A stretch of DNA of 63,180 nt from Bradyrhizobiaceae bacterium (GCA_003963145.1 RXJJ01000004.1:1482-64661), one strand, 5' to 3'; positions 16,281 through 27,062 are shown, numbered from the stretch's first letter. Notes: a model not told the origin generated them from the letters alone. Numbers and translations: made by a program.

Positions 16281-19214
16281 ATGCCCAACAAAATGCTGAT
16301 CGATGCCACCCATCCGGAAGAGACCCGGGTCGTTGTGGTCCGTGGCAACCGCGTCGAAGAGTTTGATTTCGAATCCGCCCAGCGCAAACAGCTTCGCGGC
16401 AACATCTATCTCGCCAAGGTCACGCGCGTCGAACCCTCGCTGCAGGCGGCCTTTATCGAGTATGGCGGCAACCGCCACGGCTTTCTCGCCTTCAGCGAAA
16501 TTCATCCCGACTATTACCAGATCCCGGTTGCCGACCGTCAGGCGCTGATCGAGGCCGACGAGCGCGCGCATCGCGAGGCCGAGGAGGAATCCGAAAACCG
16601 TTCCAGCCGCCGACGTTCGCGCCACCGCAGTTCGCGCCGGCGCGGTCATGGCGAGCGCGTCCAGAGCGATATCGTTGAAAGTGCGCCACTCGATCCGTCG
16701 CAGGCGGAACAGCCCTTCGAGGGCCAGCCGGGCGAACACGATCATGATCACCACATGCATGACGATCATTTACATGACGATCACGCGCATGAAGATCACG
16801 CGCAGGACGGCCATGATCATGACGACGAGCACGCACCGATACCGCATGTGACGGACGGCGATCTTGCGGTCGCGCCGTCGGCTGTGGCATCGCCGGATGA
16901 CACCGCGCATGACGACCACGACGACGAGCATCACGCCGGGGAAGCTCTCGTTCACGACGAAAGCGGAGCGCACGACCATCACGATGAAATCGTGCCCCAG
17001 GGCGACGATCATCAGATCGAGCATCATGCGGACGATGCCCACCCCGTGGAAGCCGTCGCGGGCGAAGCCCTTCCCGACGACCATGACGACGACGAAGAAG
17101 ACGGCGAGGAAGCCGAGGAAGATCAGGTCGAGTCGGTCGGCGGTGACGACGTGCTTGAGGAAGTGCCCGAGCGCGCCTTCCGTCCGCGCCGCCAGTACAA
17201 GATCCAGGAAGTCATCAAGCGCCGGCAGGTCATGCTGGTGCAGGTGGTCAAGGAAGAACGCGGCAACAAGGGCGCTGCGCTGACGACCTATCTGTCGCTC
17301 GCCGGCCGCTATGCCGTGCTGATGCCGAACACCGCGCGCGGCGGCGGCATCAGCCGCAAGATCACGTCGGCACAGGACCGCAACCGGCTTAAGGATGTGG
17401 TGCAGGATCTCGACGTGCCGGAGGGCATGGGCGTCATCCTGCGCACCGCCGGCGCTTCACGCACCAAGCCCGAGATCAAGCGAGACTTCGAATATCTGAT
17501 CCGCATGTGGGAAACCGTGCGCGACCTGACCCTCAAATCGCAAGCCCCTACCCTCGTTTATGAAGAGGGCTCGCTGATCAAGCGCTCGCTGCGCGATCTC
17601 TACAACAAGGAGATCGACGAGGTTCTGGTCGCCGGCGAAACCGGCTATCAGGAAGCGCGCGACTTCATGAAGATGCTGATGCCCTCGAACGTGCGGGCGG
17701 TGAAACAATATCGCGACGGCCAGCCGCTGTTCTCGCGCATGGGCGTCGAAAGCCAACTGGATGCGATGTTCTCGCCGACCGTGACGCTGAGGTCCGGAGG
17801 CTACATCGTCATCAACCAGACCGAAGCCCTCGTTTCGATCGACGTCAACTCGGGACGCTCGACGCGCGAGCATCATATCGAGGACACCGCGCTCAAGACC
17901 AATCTCGAAGCCGCCGAGGAAGTCGCCCGGCAACTGCGCCTGCGCGACCTGGCGGGCCTGATCGTCATCGACTTCATCGACATGGACGAGAAGCGCAACA
18001 ACCGCGCGGTCGAGCGCAAGCTCAGCGATTGTCTGCGGCAGGACCGCGCGCGCATCCAGGTCGGCCGCATCTCGCATTTCGGTTTGCTTGAAATGTCGCG
18101 CCAGCGCATCCGCGCCAGCGTGCTGGAAAGCTCCACCGAGCCCTGCCCGCATTGCGGCGGTTCGGGTCACGTTCGTTCGGTGTCCTCTGTCGCGCTGCAA
18201 TTGCTGCGCGGTCTGGAGGAAATCCTGATGAAGGGCCCGACGCACAATCTCATCGTGCGGACCCGTACCGACGTGGCGCTTTATGTGCTCAACCACAAGC
18301 GAGCTCACCTGCGCGATCTGGAAAGCAGCTTCAAGGTCACCTTGTCGGTGATCGCCGATCCCACGGTCAGCGGCCAGCAGTCCTTTGTGATCGATCGTGG
18401 CGAGGCCGTTCACACCCTTGAGGCGGCGAAAGCCATTCTCGCGGCGCAGGTTGCCGCCTTCCCGCCCGAGACCGAAGAGGCTTACGCCGACGAGGATGAG
18501 TTCGAGGGCGAAGAATTCGAGGGCGACGAGGCTGAGGATGCCGCCGCCGAACTGGCGGATGCGCCGGCCGAGAGCGAAGGCAATGAAGGTCCGAGGCGCA
18601 AGCGCCGCCGCCGCCGCCGCGGGCGCGGTGGAAATCGCGACGCTGCGCAAAATGGCGAACAGGCCGAATTCAGCGCAACAACGGAAAGCGACGAGTCCGG
18701 TGATGCAGCGGACGATGGCGAAGATGACGGCGACGAATCGAATGACGAAGTCCGCGCCGATCAACCGGGCCAAAACGAAACGGGTCATGGAGAACGGCGG
18801 CCGCGCCGGCGCGGACGCCGCGGCGGACGCAGGCGGCGTGGCGGAGGCGAAGGCGCCACGCAGGACGAAGGCATCGCGGCGACCATCGTCGACGATCTCG
18901 AACCCTATACGCCATCCGAGGCTGTCGAAGCGGTTGCGGATCTTGATGCCACGCCCGTAGCTGAACACCATGCGGCATCGGTGCAATCCGAACAGGACAC
19001 GCTACAGGATACCGACAAGGCTGTTCGCCGCCGTTCCACTGTTCGGGAAAAGGTGTCCTTCCTGTTTGGCGATACGCAGTCCGACACCTCGCAGGCCCCT
19101 TCAAGCAGCGAGGAGCCGGCGCACGAACCGCAGCAGGACGTGCAGACACAGAATGTCGAGCCGGCCGATAGCGCGCCGCGCCGTGCGGGCTGGTGGTCGC
19201 GGCGCAGCGAATAA
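16281..19214 (+). CDS. rne: Ribonuclease E with His/Asp-rich insertion in the S1 region
   Basis: A 977-residue endoribonuclease that initiates mRNA decay and processes rRNA and tRNA. The ATG at 16281 gives the start MPNKMLIDATHPEETR usual for this clade. The S1 domain (about 36-120) is split by a long acidic insertion from roughly residue 100 to 290, including an extreme His/Asp run (about 152-200). After it come the DNase I-like catalytic core with D521 (SIDVNSGRS) and D564 (IDFIDMDEKRNN), and the zinc-link CPHCGGSG (C622, C625). The C-terminal 270 residues are disordered with Arg-rich blocks (RRKRRRRRRGRGG) that probably bind RNA and degradosome partners. A strong terminator follows. Confidence 0.96.
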   Translation: MPNKMLIDATHPEETRVVVVRGNRVEEFDFESAQRKQLRGNIYLAKVTRVEPSLQAAFIEYGGNRHGFLAFSEIHPDYYQIPVADRQALIEADERAHREAEEESENRSSRRRSRHRSSRRRGHGERVQSDIVESAPLDPSQAEQPFEGQPGEHDHDHHMHDDHLHDDHAHEDHAQDGHDHDDEHAPIPHVTDGDLAVAPSAVASPDDTAHDDHDDEHHAGEALVHDESGAHDHHDEIVPQGDDHQIEHHADDAHPVEAVAGEALPDDHDDDEEDGEEAEEDQVESVGGDDVLEEVPERAFRPRRQYKIQEVIKRRQVMLVQVVKEERGNKGAALTTYLSLAGRYAVLMPNTARGGGISRKITSAQDRNRLKDVVQDLDVPEGMGVILRTAGASRTKPEIKRDFEYLIRMWETVRDLTLKSQAPTLVYEEGSLIKRSLRDLYNKEIDEVLVAGETGYQEARDFMKMLMPSNVRAVKQYRDGQPLFSRMGVESQLDAMFSPTVTLRSGGYIVINQTEALVSIDVNSGRSTREHHIEDTALKTNLEAAEEVARQLRLRDLAGLIVIDFIDMDEKRNNRAVERKLSDCLRQDRARIQVGRISHFGLLEMSRQRIRASVLESSTEPCPHCGGSGHVRSVSSVALQLLRGLEEILMKGPTHNLIVRTRTDVALYVLNHKRAHLRDLESSFKVTLSVIADPTVSGQQSFVIDRGEAVHTLEAAKAILAAQVAAFPPETEEAYADEDEFEGEEFEGDEAEDAAAELADAPAESEGNEGPRRKRRRRRRGRGGNRDAAQNGEQAEFSATTESDESGDAADDGEDDGDESNDEVRADQPGQNETGHGERRPRRRGRRGGRRRRGGGEGATQDEGIAATIVDDLEPYTPSEAVEAVADLDATPVAEHHAASVQSEQDTLQDTDKAVRRRSTVREKVSFLFGDTQSDTSQAPSSSEEPAHEPQQDVQTQNVEPADSAPRRAGWWSRRSE

Positions 19215-19240
19215 TGCACGGCTGATCGACGAGACAAACA

Positions 19241-19272
19241 AAAACCGCCCGGTGTTGCCGGGCGGTTTTTTT
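19241..19272. terminator. Bidirectional intrinsic terminator between rne and dctA
   Basis: An eight-base GC stem CCGCCCGG/CCGGGCGG (19245-19252 and 19258-19265) with a five-base loop, a run of seven T on the right and an A-run on the left. It ends rne rightward and dctA leftward. Confidence 0.93.
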
Positions 19273-19291
19273 AATGCACGGCGGCCGCAGG

Positions 19292-20614
19292 TCAGCCAGT
19301 CGTGACAGCTGTCTGCATATCAGAGGTATCGACCTGCTTGTTCAGACCCGCCTGCAGCTTGTCGTGGTCAAGTTCGCCTTCCCACCACGCCACGAAGATC
19401 GCAGCGATGCCGTTGCCGGTGATATTGGTCAAGGCGCGCACCTCGCTCATGAACTTGTCGATCGCGAACACGATCGCCATGCCCGGCAGCAGGTCGGGAC
19501 GCACGGCGGCCAGGGTTGCGGCCAGCGTGATGAAGCCGGCTCCGGTGACGCCGCTGGCGCCCTTCGATGTCAGCATCGCCACGACAAGGATCGTGATCTG
19601 TTCGGAGAAGCTCAGGTCAACGCCGAGCGCCTGCGCCACGAACAGGGTCGCGAGGGTCATATAGATGTTGGTGCCGTCGAGATTGAAGGAATAGCCGGTC
19701 GGGACGACAAGGCCGACGACCGGCTTCGAACATCCAAGCCGTTCCAGCTTTTCCATCAACTGCGGCAGCGCGCTCTCGGACGAGGACGTTCCGAGCACGA
19801 TCAGCAATTCATCCTTGATGTAGGCGATATACTTGAAAATGCTGAAACCGACGAACCGGGCGATAGCGCCGAGCACGACGATCACGAACAGAAGCGCGGT
19901 GCCGTAGAACAGTCCGATCAGTCCGATCAGGTTGCCGAGCGCGCTCGGGCCGTATTTGCCGATCGTGAAAGCCATGGCGCCGAACGCGCCGAGGGGCGCG
20001 ACCTTCATCACCAGACCGATGACGCCAAACACGGCGTGCGCGGTATCGTCGATCAGATCGCGCAGGCGGTTGGCCTTCTCGCCCATCGCCATCAGTGAGA
20101 AGCCGAACAGAATCGCGAACAGAAGGGTCTGAAGAATGTCGCCCTTGGCCAGCGCGCCGACGACGCTGTCCGGGATAATGTTCAAAACGAAGTCCACCGC
20201 GTGGGTGTTCTCAGCCTGTTTCACATAGTTTGCGACGGCGGCGGCATCGGGCTTCGCGGCAAGGCCGTGTCCGACCTGGAAGATGTTGGCCATCACCAGG
20301 CCGATCACCAGCGCAAGCGTCGAGACGATCTCGAAATAGATGAGCGCCTTGATGCCGACACGGCCGACCTTGCGGGCATCGTCGACGTGAGAAATGCCGG
20401 ATACCACGGTGCAGAAGATGATCGGCGCGATCACCATCTTGATCAGCTTGATGAAGCCGTCGCCGAGGGCCTTGATCCAGCTGTTGGTGGCGAAACCGGG
20501 AAACAGCCAGCCGACAATGACGCCAAGAGCGATGGCAATCAGAACCTGAATGTAAAGGACCTTGTACCAAGGTTTCTTGGCTGCCGTTCCCGGCGTTATG
20601 GTGGTTGGCGACAT
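19292..20614 (-). CDS. dctA: C4-dicarboxylate:cation symporter
   Basis: A 440-residue inner membrane carrier of the DAACS family, importing succinate, fumarate and malate. The start is the ATG at 20614, five bases after AGGAG; a GTG two codons upstream is too close to that site. Eight or more hydrophobic helices are evident, with the signature loops [17 protein letters not shown] and the NLDGTNIY segment that holds the Na+/substrate-binding residues. No dctBD regulator genes are adjacent, and I see no clear sigma-54 site upstream. Confidence 0.95.
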   Translation of the reverse strand: MSPTTITPGTAAKKPWYKVLYIQVLIAIALGVIVGWLFPGFATNSWIKALGDGFIKLIKMVIAPIIFCTVVSGISHVDDARKVGRVGIKALIYFEIVSTLALVIGLVMANIFQVGHGLAAKPDAAAVANYVKQAENTHAVDFVLNIIPDSVVGALAKGDILQTLLFAILFGFSLMAMGEKANRLRDLIDDTAHAVFGVIGLVMKVAPLGAFGAMAFTIGKYGPSALGNLIGLIGLFYGTALLFVIVVLGAIARFVGFSIFKYIAYIKDELLIVLGTSSSESALPQLMEKLERLGCSKPVVGLVVPTGYSFNLDGTNIYMTLATLFVAQALGVDLSFSEQITILVVAMLTSKGASGVTGAGFITLAATLAAVRPDLLPGMAIVFAIDKFMSEVRALTNITGNGIAAIFVAWWEGELDHDKLQAGLNKQVDTSDMQTAVTTG

Positions 20615-20820
20615 GGACACTCCTCGGCCGTCGTTGCGGCGGAATATGGGGCAGGCCCGCTCCCGGGCGGGTCAGATTGTCGCACCCTACACATGGCGTG
20701 CAGTTCCCGCCAATCGCCTTTGGTCGAAAACGCAAATTTTATAGGTCTATTTTGCAAGGCACAAAGGCGCTGCACTCGGGCCCTATCAGCGATGGGTCGT
20801 CGCTTGTCCCTTGCCCCGGG

Positions 20821-22011
20821 TCAATGGCGCAGCCATTCCGCGACGCGCTTCACGGCTTCCGCTGTATCGGGCGTCGAGCCTGCATAGGAAAAGCGGACGA
20901 ACGAGTGTCCGTGAATGGGGTCGAAGTCGATTCCCGGCGTGGCGGCGACGTAAGCCTCTTCCAGCATACGGCGGGCGAAATCGAAACTGTCGGACGTGAA
21001 CTTCGACACATCTGCGTAAAGATAGAATGCGCCATCCGCCGGCAGAAACCGATCGAGGCCGGCTTTTGGCAAGCCATCGATCAGGACGCGCCGATTGTCC
21101 TGGTAGCCGTTCTTGATGACATCCATTTCGGCCGTGCCGTCGAACGCAGCCTGCGCCGCGATCTGCGAAAGCGTCGGCACTGAAATGGCAAGATTTTGCT
21201 GAAGGGTTTCCACCGCGCGAATGAGCGGCTCGGGCACGACCATCCAGCCCACGCGCCAGCCCGTCATGCAGAAATATTTCGAAAACGAATTGATCACGAG
21301 CGCGTCCGGCGACAGTCCCGCCGCCGTTGTCGCAGGGAATGCGTAATCGAGACCGTGGTAGATTTCGTCGGAAATAAACCGGATACCCGCGCTGTCGGCC
21401 GCAGCGATCAGACCGGCAAGCGCCTCCCGCGTCATCATCGTGCCGGTAGGATTGGCGGGGCTCGCGACCAGCACGCCCTTCAGTGGCGTTTTTGCATGGA
21501 CAGCCAGCAGCATCTCGCCGGTCAGCGCATGACGGCTCTCAGCGGTGGTCTCGATCAGGACCGGTTCGCAGCCGAGCGCCGTCAGAATGTGCCGGTAAGG
21601 CGGGTAGCCGGGCACAGTCACGGCCACGCGGTCGCCGGGCTCGAACAGCGACAGGAAAGCCAGAACGAACCCGCCGGAGGAGCCGGTCGTCACCACGATC
21701 CGGTCCGGATCGACGTCCTGCGCGTGAACCTGCCGGTAATACGCGCTGATCCGGCGGCGCAGCGAGGGAATTCCCAATGCGGACGTGTAGTCCAGACGGC
21801 CAGCCTCGAGCGCTGCCTGCGCAGCGGCGATGGCGGTCCTCGGTGCGGGGGCCGCGGGCTGCCCGACTTCCATGTGAATCACATGTCCGCCCGCAGCCTC
21901 GATCCGGGCCGCGGCCGCCATCACGTCCATCACCATGAACGGGGGAACATTGCCCCGGCGCGATGGCGAAAGCAGGCTTTTAGCCTTGTTCTGCATGGCG
22001 ATATCGAGCAT
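20821..22011 (-). CDS. PLP-dependent aminotransferase, class I/II
   Basis: A 396-residue fold type I aminotransferase. The PLP lysine lies in NSFSKYFCMTGWRVGW, the aspartate/tyrosine pair in ISDEIYHGLDY, and the N-terminal phosphate site in TTGSSGGFVLAF. The start is either the ATG at 22011 or at 21996 (MQNKAKSLL). The closest families are aspartate or aromatic aminotransferases, and the amino donor cannot be set from sequence. It lies head-to-head with the M48 protease gene. Confidence 0.88.
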   Translation of the reverse strand: MLDIAMQNKAKSLLSPSRRGNVPPFMVMDVMAAAARIEAAGGHVIHMEVGQPAAPAPRTAIAAAQAALEAGRLDYTSALGIPSLRRRISAYYRQVHAQDVDPDRIVVTTGSSGGFVLAFLSLFEPGDRVAVTVPGYPPYRHILTALGCEPVLIETTAESRHALTGEMLLAVHAKTPLKGVLVASPANPTGTMMTREALAGLIAAADSAGIRFISDEIYHGLDYAFPATTAAGLSPDALVINSFSKYFCMTGWRVGWMVVPEPLIRAVETLQQNLAISVPTLSQIAAQAAFDGTAEMDVIKNGYQDNRRVLIDGLPKAGLDRFLPADGAFYLYADVSKFTSDSFDFARRMLEEAYVAATPGIDFDPIHGHSFVRFSYAGSTPDTAEAVKRVAEWLRH

Positions 22012-22195
22012 GAACGAAATATCTCTTGAATCGGACGGGTATCATATTTTCAGAAAGAGCAGACGCCGCTCTCCCGCCGCAATTGCCGATTTGATAGAAC
22101 CGTTTTTAACACGCCACAGCGTACGGCTCCATCGCGGTGCGCGGGGAACTGTTATTTCAGCCGAAACCCCGATTTTGACCCCATCGCAAAAACCC

Positions 22196-23599
22196 ATGAC
22201 CCCAGCGGCCCCATTGCCTTCCTGCACTCCCTCATCGCTCGCGAACCGCTTCGTCTCGCTCGTCACGAGCGCGGCTCTGCTGCTGGCGATCTGGCCCACG
22301 GGCATCATCGCACAAGACAGCAGCAAAGGTCCGCCGCTGCTCCGCGACGCCGAGACCGAGCAGTTACTGCGAGATTATTCGCGGCCGATCCTGCGCGCCG
22401 CAGGTCTTGAAAAGCAGAATGTTCAGGTCGTGATCATCAACGATCCCAGTTTCAACGCCTTCGTCGCCGATGGACGGCGCATTTTCGTGAACTACGGCGC
22501 GCTGCGCGAATCCGAGACGCCTAACCAGATCATCGGCGTTCTCGCACACGAAACCGGACATCTGGCCGGCGGACATCTTTCCAGAATGCGCGAACAGGTC
22601 GCGCAGGCGCAGACGTCAATGGTTGTTGCCATGCTGCTCGGTCTTGGCGCCGCCATCGCCGGAGCACGCTCCGGGGCCGGCAGCGCGGGAGCTGCCGCGA
22701 TCGCGGCGCCGCAATCGATGATCATGCGAACCCTGATCTCCTATCAGCGCCAGCAGGAAGAAAGCGCCGACAAGGCCGGCGTCAAGTTCCTGACGATGAC
22801 CGGGCAATCACCGCGCGGCATGTATGAAACCTTCAAGCGCCTCGCCGACCAGACCTTCTATTCGGCGCATGGCGCCGATCCTTATTTGCAATCCCACCCG
22901 CTGCCCGCCGAACGTGTCGAGGCGCTCAGCGGTTTGGCGCATTCAAGCCCGTACTGGGACAAGAAGGATGACCCGGCGCTTCAGCATCGTCACGACATGA
23001 TGCGTGCGAAAGTATCCGGCTTCATGGAACGTCTCGATACCGTTTATCGCCGCTATCCGATGACCGACGGGAGCCTGCCGGCCCGCTACGCGCGCGCCAT
23101 TGCCACCTATCTGCACGGCGATCCGCGCTCGGCGCTGAGCCAGATCGATAGCCTCATCAAGACCGAACCGAACAATCCCTACTTTTACGAGTTGAAAGGC
23201 CAGGCTTTGCTGGAAAGCGGCCGGCCCGTGGACGCCATCGCGCCCCTGCGGCGCGCTGTTCAATTGTCCCAGAACAATGCGCTCATCGAGATGTTACTTG
23301 GCCAGGCGCTGGTCGCGTCCGAAAATAAGGCTTATTCGCAGGAAGCGATCACCATGCTCAAGGCCGCCCTGGCGCGCGAACCTGAAGCCCCGCTTGGCTA
23401 TACGCAACTTGCCATGGCCTATGGACGGGCGGGCAATCTGGCGGAGGCCGATCTTGCGTCAGCGCAGGCCGCTTATCTGCGCGGCGACAACAAGACCGCG
23501 CGCGATCTCGCGTCACGCGCAAAGACACGCTTTGCCATAGGTACCCCCGGCTGGGTCAAGGCAGACGACATCGTTAATACAAAGCCGGTAAAGAACTGA
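22196..23599 (+). CDS. Periplasmic M48 metalloprotease with TPR tail (BepA-like)
   Basis: A 467-residue exported protease. The frame is open upstream, but the ATG at 22196 leads directly into a signal peptide (FVSLVTSAALLLAIWPTG). The zinc motif HETGH (HExxH) lies in VLAHETGHLAGGHLSRM near residues 115-130, with the third ligand probably in the QQEESADKAG glutamate. The last 200 residues are tetratricopeptide repeats (YFYELKGQALLESGRPVDAI). BepA/YfgC-type proteins degrade or help fold outer membrane beta-barrels such as LptD. A DsbA-like protein follows 61 bases downstream and may share the transcript. Confidence 0.92.
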   Translation: MTPAAPLPSCTPSSLANRFVSLVTSAALLLAIWPTGIIAQDSSKGPPLLRDAETEQLLRDYSRPILRAAGLEKQNVQVVIINDPSFNAFVADGRRIFVNYGALRESETPNQIIGVLAHETGHLAGGHLSRMREQVAQAQTSMVVAMLLGLGAAIAGARSGAGSAGAAAIAAPQSMIMRTLISYQRQQEESADKAGVKFLTMTGQSPRGMYETFKRLADQTFYSAHGADPYLQSHPLPAERVEALSGLAHSSPYWDKKDDPALQHRHDMMRAKVSGFMERLDTVYRRYPMTDGSLPARYARAIATYLHGDPRSALSQIDSLIKTEPNNPYFYELKGQALLESGRPVDAIAPLRRAVQLSQNNALIEMLLGQALVASENKAYSQEAITMLKAALAREPEAPLGYTQLAMAYGRAGNLAEADLASAQAAYLRGDNKTARDLASRAKTRFAIGTPGWVKADDIVNTKPVKN

Positions 23600-23660
23600 C
23601 CCAGAAACCGACGATCCGCGCTGCGCATACGCCGCGATGATTGCTGAAAAGGATCATGCC

Positions 23661-24422
23661 ATGACGTTTTTCCGCCCTGTCGTACCGGCCCTGCTCGCAA
23701 CCGCGCTCGCCGTTCTGCCGGCCGCGGCTGCAAGTTTCACCGACAGCCAGCGCGGCGAAATCGAAACCATCGTCAAGGACTACCTGCTGTCGCATCCGGA
23801 GATCCTCGAGGATGTCTCGAATGAACTCGCCAAGCGCCAGGCTGCGGCGGAGGCCGTGAAACATCAGGAAGCGGTTCAGAAGAACGCCGACGCGCTCTTC
23901 AACTCGCCGCGCGGTGTTGTGCTCGGCAATCGCAGCGGAGACGTCAATTTCGTGGAGTTCTTCGACTACAATTGCGGCTACTGCAAACGGGCGATGGCCG
24001 ACATGCTCGACCTGCTCAAGAACGATCCGAAGCTGCGCGTGACGCTGAAGGAATTTCCGGTGCTCGGACCGGGCTCGGTCGAAGCTGCGCGCGTCGCAGT
24101 CGCCGTGCGGATGCAGGATCCGACCGGCAAGAAATATCTCGATTTCCACCAGAAGCTGCTTGGCGGACGCGGCCAGGCTGACAAGGCCAAGGCCCTTGCC
24201 GCCGCCAAGGACGCCGGTCTGGACATGACAAGACTGGAAAAGGACCTCGCCAGCCCCGAAATCGACGCCACCCTGGCCGAGAACTTCAAGATGGCCGAGG
24301 ATATGGGCCTGAACGGCACGCCGAGCTATGTCATTGGCAAGGAAGTCGTCGTTGGCGCAGTCGGACTCGACGGCCTCAGCAAGAAGATTTCGGAAGCGCG
24401 CTGCGGCAAGGCGACCTGCTGA
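23661..24422 (+). CDS. DsbA-family thiol:disulfide oxidoreductase
   Basis: A 253-residue periplasmic thioredoxin-fold protein. The ATG at 23661 follows AAAAGGA and begins a signal peptide ending at AAAAS. A helical N-terminal extension (SQRGEIETIVKDYLLSHPEI) typical of the DsbA/ScsC-like group in alphaproteobacteria may drive oligomerisation. The active site is CGYC (C105, C108) and the cis-proline loop is NGTPSYVIG. Two further cysteines stand at the very C-terminus (CGKATC). It probably oxidises or isomerises exported proteins, and its partner is unknown. Confidence 0.92.
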   Translation: MTFFRPVVPALLATALAVLPAAAASFTDSQRGEIETIVKDYLLSHPEILEDVSNELAKRQAAAEAVKHQEAVQKNADALFNSPRGVVLGNRSGDVNFVEFFDYNCGYCKRAMADMLDLLKNDPKLRVTLKEFPVLGPGSVEAARVAVAVRMQDPTGKKYLDFHQKLLGGRGQADKAKALAAAKDAGLDMTRLEKDLASPEIDATLAENFKMAEDMGLNGTPSYVIGKEVVVGAVGLDGLSKKISEARCGKATC

Positions 24423-24654
24423 CCTCTACCGTTGAGCCGGGATTCAGGCTTTCAGACCAGCGCGACACGCGCCATTGTTAAGATTGGTTAACCAGCAATT
24501 TCCGCTGGTTCCATCGGCATTTTCACCAATCAGATGAGCCGGGAGAAGCCTGCCGCACCGGGCTTCTAGGCTTCCCTCGCGCGCCCATGTTGCCTATAAA
24601 CCCGCGTGACGCTGCATTTTGGCGCGTTCTTTGACGGATACCCCCGGATTTTCG

Positions 24655-25110
24655 ATGGCAAAGACGATTTACGTGCTCAACGGGCCGAACCTCAACCTGC
24701 TCGGCACACGTGAGCCGGACATCTATGGCCACCACACATTGGCCGATGTCGAAAAACTGTGCCGGGACACCGCCGCCAGGTTCGGTCTCACCGCCGAGTG
24801 CCGCCAGACCAACCGCGAAGGTGAACTGGTCGATTTCATTCACGAGGCACGGGACAAAAAGGTAGCCGGCATCGTCATCAATGCGGGGGCCTATTCCCAT
24901 ACCTCGATCGCCATTCACGACGCGCTCGTCGGCGTACAGATTCCCGCTGTTGAAGTTCACGTGTCGAACGTCTATGCACGCGAACGTTTTCGTCATCAGT
25001 CGTTCATTGCCAAGGCGGCGTTCGCCACCCTGAGCGGCTTCGGTATCGAAGGATACGGCCTCGCAATCACCGGACTTGCCAGCAAGATCGGTGCTGCCGC
25101 GAAGAGCTGA
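24655..25110 (+). CDS. aroQ: Type II 3-dehydroquinate dehydratase
   Basis: A 151-residue dodecameric shikimate pathway enzyme that converts 3-dehydroquinate to 3-dehydroshikimate. The N-terminal [17 protein letters not shown] carries the catalytic lid with its Arg and Tyr, [12 protein letters not shown] binds substrate and [11 protein letters not shown] holds the catalytic histidine. The start is the ATG at 24655 ([11 protein letters not shown]). It heads the aroQ-accB-accC run with short gaps (32 and 24 bases). Upstream at 24490-24510 there is an AACCAGC/GCTGGTT hairpin without a T-run. Confidence 0.96.
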   Translation: MAKTIYVLNGPNLNLLGTREPDIYGHHTLADVEKLCRDTAARFGLTAECRQTNREGELVDFIHEARDKKVAGIVINAGAYSHTSIAIHDALVGVQIPAVEVHVSNVYARERFRHQSFIAKAAFATLSGFGIEGYGLAITGLASKIGAAAKS

Positions 25111-25142
25111 GTCCTGCTGCAATTCGGAAAGTTTTGACCCCC

Positions 25143-25625
25143 ATGGCCCGACAGCCGCAAGAACCTGCATCGGACAAGGCTAAAACAGGCGACGAACGCG
25201 ACCTTGTTCGCGATCTCGCCGCCCTGCTCGATGAAACCAACCTGTCCGAAATCGAGATCGAGCGCGCAGGCCTGCGCGTCCGTGTCGCACGTAATATCAC
25301 GGTGGCAGCTGCCGTGCCGGCGCCTGTTCATGCCGCGATAGCAGCGCCGCAAGCGGCGAGCGTTGCTGCGACAACCGACGTCGCCAAACATCCTGGAATG
25401 GTCCCCTCGCCGATGGTCGGAACCGCTTATCTTGCTCCCGAACCCGGAGCGCGGCCATTCATCGACGTCGGCAGCAAGGTCAAGGCCGGCGATACGCTCA
25501 TCATCGTCGAGGCGATGAAGACCATGAATCAAATCCCTTCGCCACGCGGAGGAACGGTCACGCAAATCCTTGTCGAGGATGGCCAGCCGGTCGAGTTCGG
25601 CGAACCTCTCGTCATCATCGAATAA
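25143..25625 (+). CDS. accB: Biotin carboxyl carrier protein of acetyl-CoA carboxylase
   Basis: A 160-residue carrier. The N-terminal third ([20 protein letters not shown]) is the usual AccB helix, followed by an Ala/Pro-rich hinge and the biotinyl domain with biotinylated lysine K126 in [10 protein letters not shown]. The start is the ATG at 25143. A TTG three codons earlier is less likely. It is co-transcribed with accC. Confidence 0.96.
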   Translation: MARQPQEPASDKAKTGDERDLVRDLAALLDETNLSEIEIERAGLRVRVARNITVAAAVPAPVHAAIAAPQAASVAATTDVAKHPGMVPSPMVGTAYLAPEPGARPFIDVGSKVKAGDTLIIVEAMKTMNQIPSPRGGTVTQILVEDGQPVEFGEPLVIIE

Positions 25626-25649
25626 ATTCACGCAAGCTCGGGCGTCGCG

Positions 25650-27005
25650 ATGTTCGACAAGATTCTGATAGCCAATCGCGGCGAGATCGCGCTGCGCGTG
25701 CTGCGCGCCTGCAAGGAGCTCGGCATCGCGACTGTCGCGGTGCATTCCACCGCCGACGCCAACGCCATGCATGTGCGCCTTGCGGATGAGAGCGTTTGCA
25801 TCGGCCCGCCCGCGGCCAAGGACAGTTACCTCAACATTCCCGCGCTGCTTGCCGCATGCGAGATCACCGGCGCGGATGCGGTCCATCCCGGTTATGGTTT
25901 CCTGTCGGAGAACGCGCGCTTCGCCGAAATCCTCGCCGACCACAATCTCCACTTCATCGGTCCCAAGGCGGAACATATCCGCACGATGGGTGACAAGATC
26001 GAGGCCAAGAAAACCGCCAAACGCCTTGGCATTCCTGTCGTTCCGGGATCGGACGGTGCCATCAGCCCCGGCGATGACGCCTTGACCGTCGCCCGCAAGA
26101 TCGGGTTTCCGGTCCTGGTGAAGGCCGCGGCCGGCGGCGGCGGGCGCGGTATGAAGGTCGCGCCGACCGAAGCCGATCTGATGGTTGCGCTATCCACCGC
26201 CAGCAGCGAAGCCAAGGCGGCATTCGGCGACGGCTCGGTCTATCTCGAAAAATATCTGGGCAAGCCGCGCCATATCGAAATCCAGATTCTCGGCGACGGA
26301 CGCGGCGGCGCCATTCATCTCGGCGAGCGCGACTGCTCGCTGCAGCGCCGACATCAGAAAGTGTGGGAGGAAGGTCCCTCGCCCGTCATCAGCGCCGCCG
26401 CCCGCGCCAGGATCGGAGAAACCTGCGCGCAAGCGATGCGCGAGATGCAGTATCTCGGCGTCGGCACCATCGAGTTTCTTTACGAGGACGGCGAGTTCTA
26501 CTTCATCGAAATGAACACCCGCATTCAGGTCGAACATCCCGTAACAGAGATGATCACGGGGATTGACCTTGTGCTCGAACAGATTCGCGTCGCCGCCGGC
26601 GGAGACCTGCCGTGCCGGCAGGAGGATGTGGTCATCAATGGCCACGCCATCGAGTGCCGCATCAACGCGGAAAACCCGGTCACCTTCCGCCCCTCGCCCG
26701 GAAAGATCACGCAGTTTCATCCGCCCGGCGGCCTCGGTGTCCGCATCGATTCCGCAGTCTATCAAGGCTATGTGATTCCGCCCTATTACGATTCGATGGT
26801 CGGCAAACTGATCGTTCACGGCAAAACTCGCGGCGAATGCCTGATGCGTCTGCGCCGGGCGCTGGACGAAATCGTCGTGGACGGCGTTGAAACAACCCTG
26901 CCGCTATTTCGCGCGCTGGCGCGGGAACCCAGCATTATCGATGGCGACTATCATATTCACTGGCTTGAAGAATACCTTGCAAGCGGCGATGCTAAGCCGC
27001 AGTAA
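25650..27005 (+). CDS. accC: Biotin carboxylase subunit of acetyl-CoA carboxylase
   Basis: A 451-residue ATP-grasp enzyme that carboxylates biotin on AccB, the first step of fatty acid synthesis. The N-terminal [20 protein letters not shown], the glycine-rich loop [14 protein letters not shown], the active-site segment [16 protein letters not shown] and the C-terminal ECRINAEN are all intact. It lies 24 bases after accB. Confidence 0.97.
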   Translation: MFDKILIANRGEIALRVLRACKELGIATVAVHSTADANAMHVRLADESVCIGPPAAKDSYLNIPALLAACEITGADAVHPGYGFLSENARFAEILADHNLHFIGPKAEHIRTMGDKIEAKKTAKRLGIPVVPGSDGAISPGDDALTVARKIGFPVLVKAAAGGGGRGMKVAPTEADLMVALSTASSEAKAAFGDGSVYLEKYLGKPRHIEIQILGDGRGGAIHLGERDCSLQRRHQKVWEEGPSPVISAAARARIGETCAQAMREMQYLGVGTIEFLYEDGEFYFIEMNTRIQVEHPVTEMITGIDLVLEQIRVAAGGDLPCRQEDVVINGHAIECRINAENPVTFRPSPGKITQFHPPGGLGVRIDSAVYQGYVIPPYYDSMVGKLIVHGKTRGECLMRLRRALDEIVVDGVETTLPLFRALAREPSIIDGDYHIHWLEEYLASGDAKPQ

Positions 27006-27062
27006 GGTCACCGCTGGCCGATAGGAATCGATCGTTGAGATCCGCAGGTTTACGAGAACGAC

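Noticed and set aside
20621-20820. Sigma-54 promoter for dctA
   Set aside because: No GG-N10-GC element with correct flanks could be found on the minus strand.
24477-24494. Possible CtrA site TTAA-N6-TTAA before aroQ
   Set aside because: The CtrA consensus needs seven bases between the half sites; here there are six, so it is not supported.
24490-24510. Hairpin AACCAGC/GCTGGTT as a terminator of the DsbA-like gene
   Set aside because: It has no T-run and a weak stem, so it is only mentioned within the aroQ entry.
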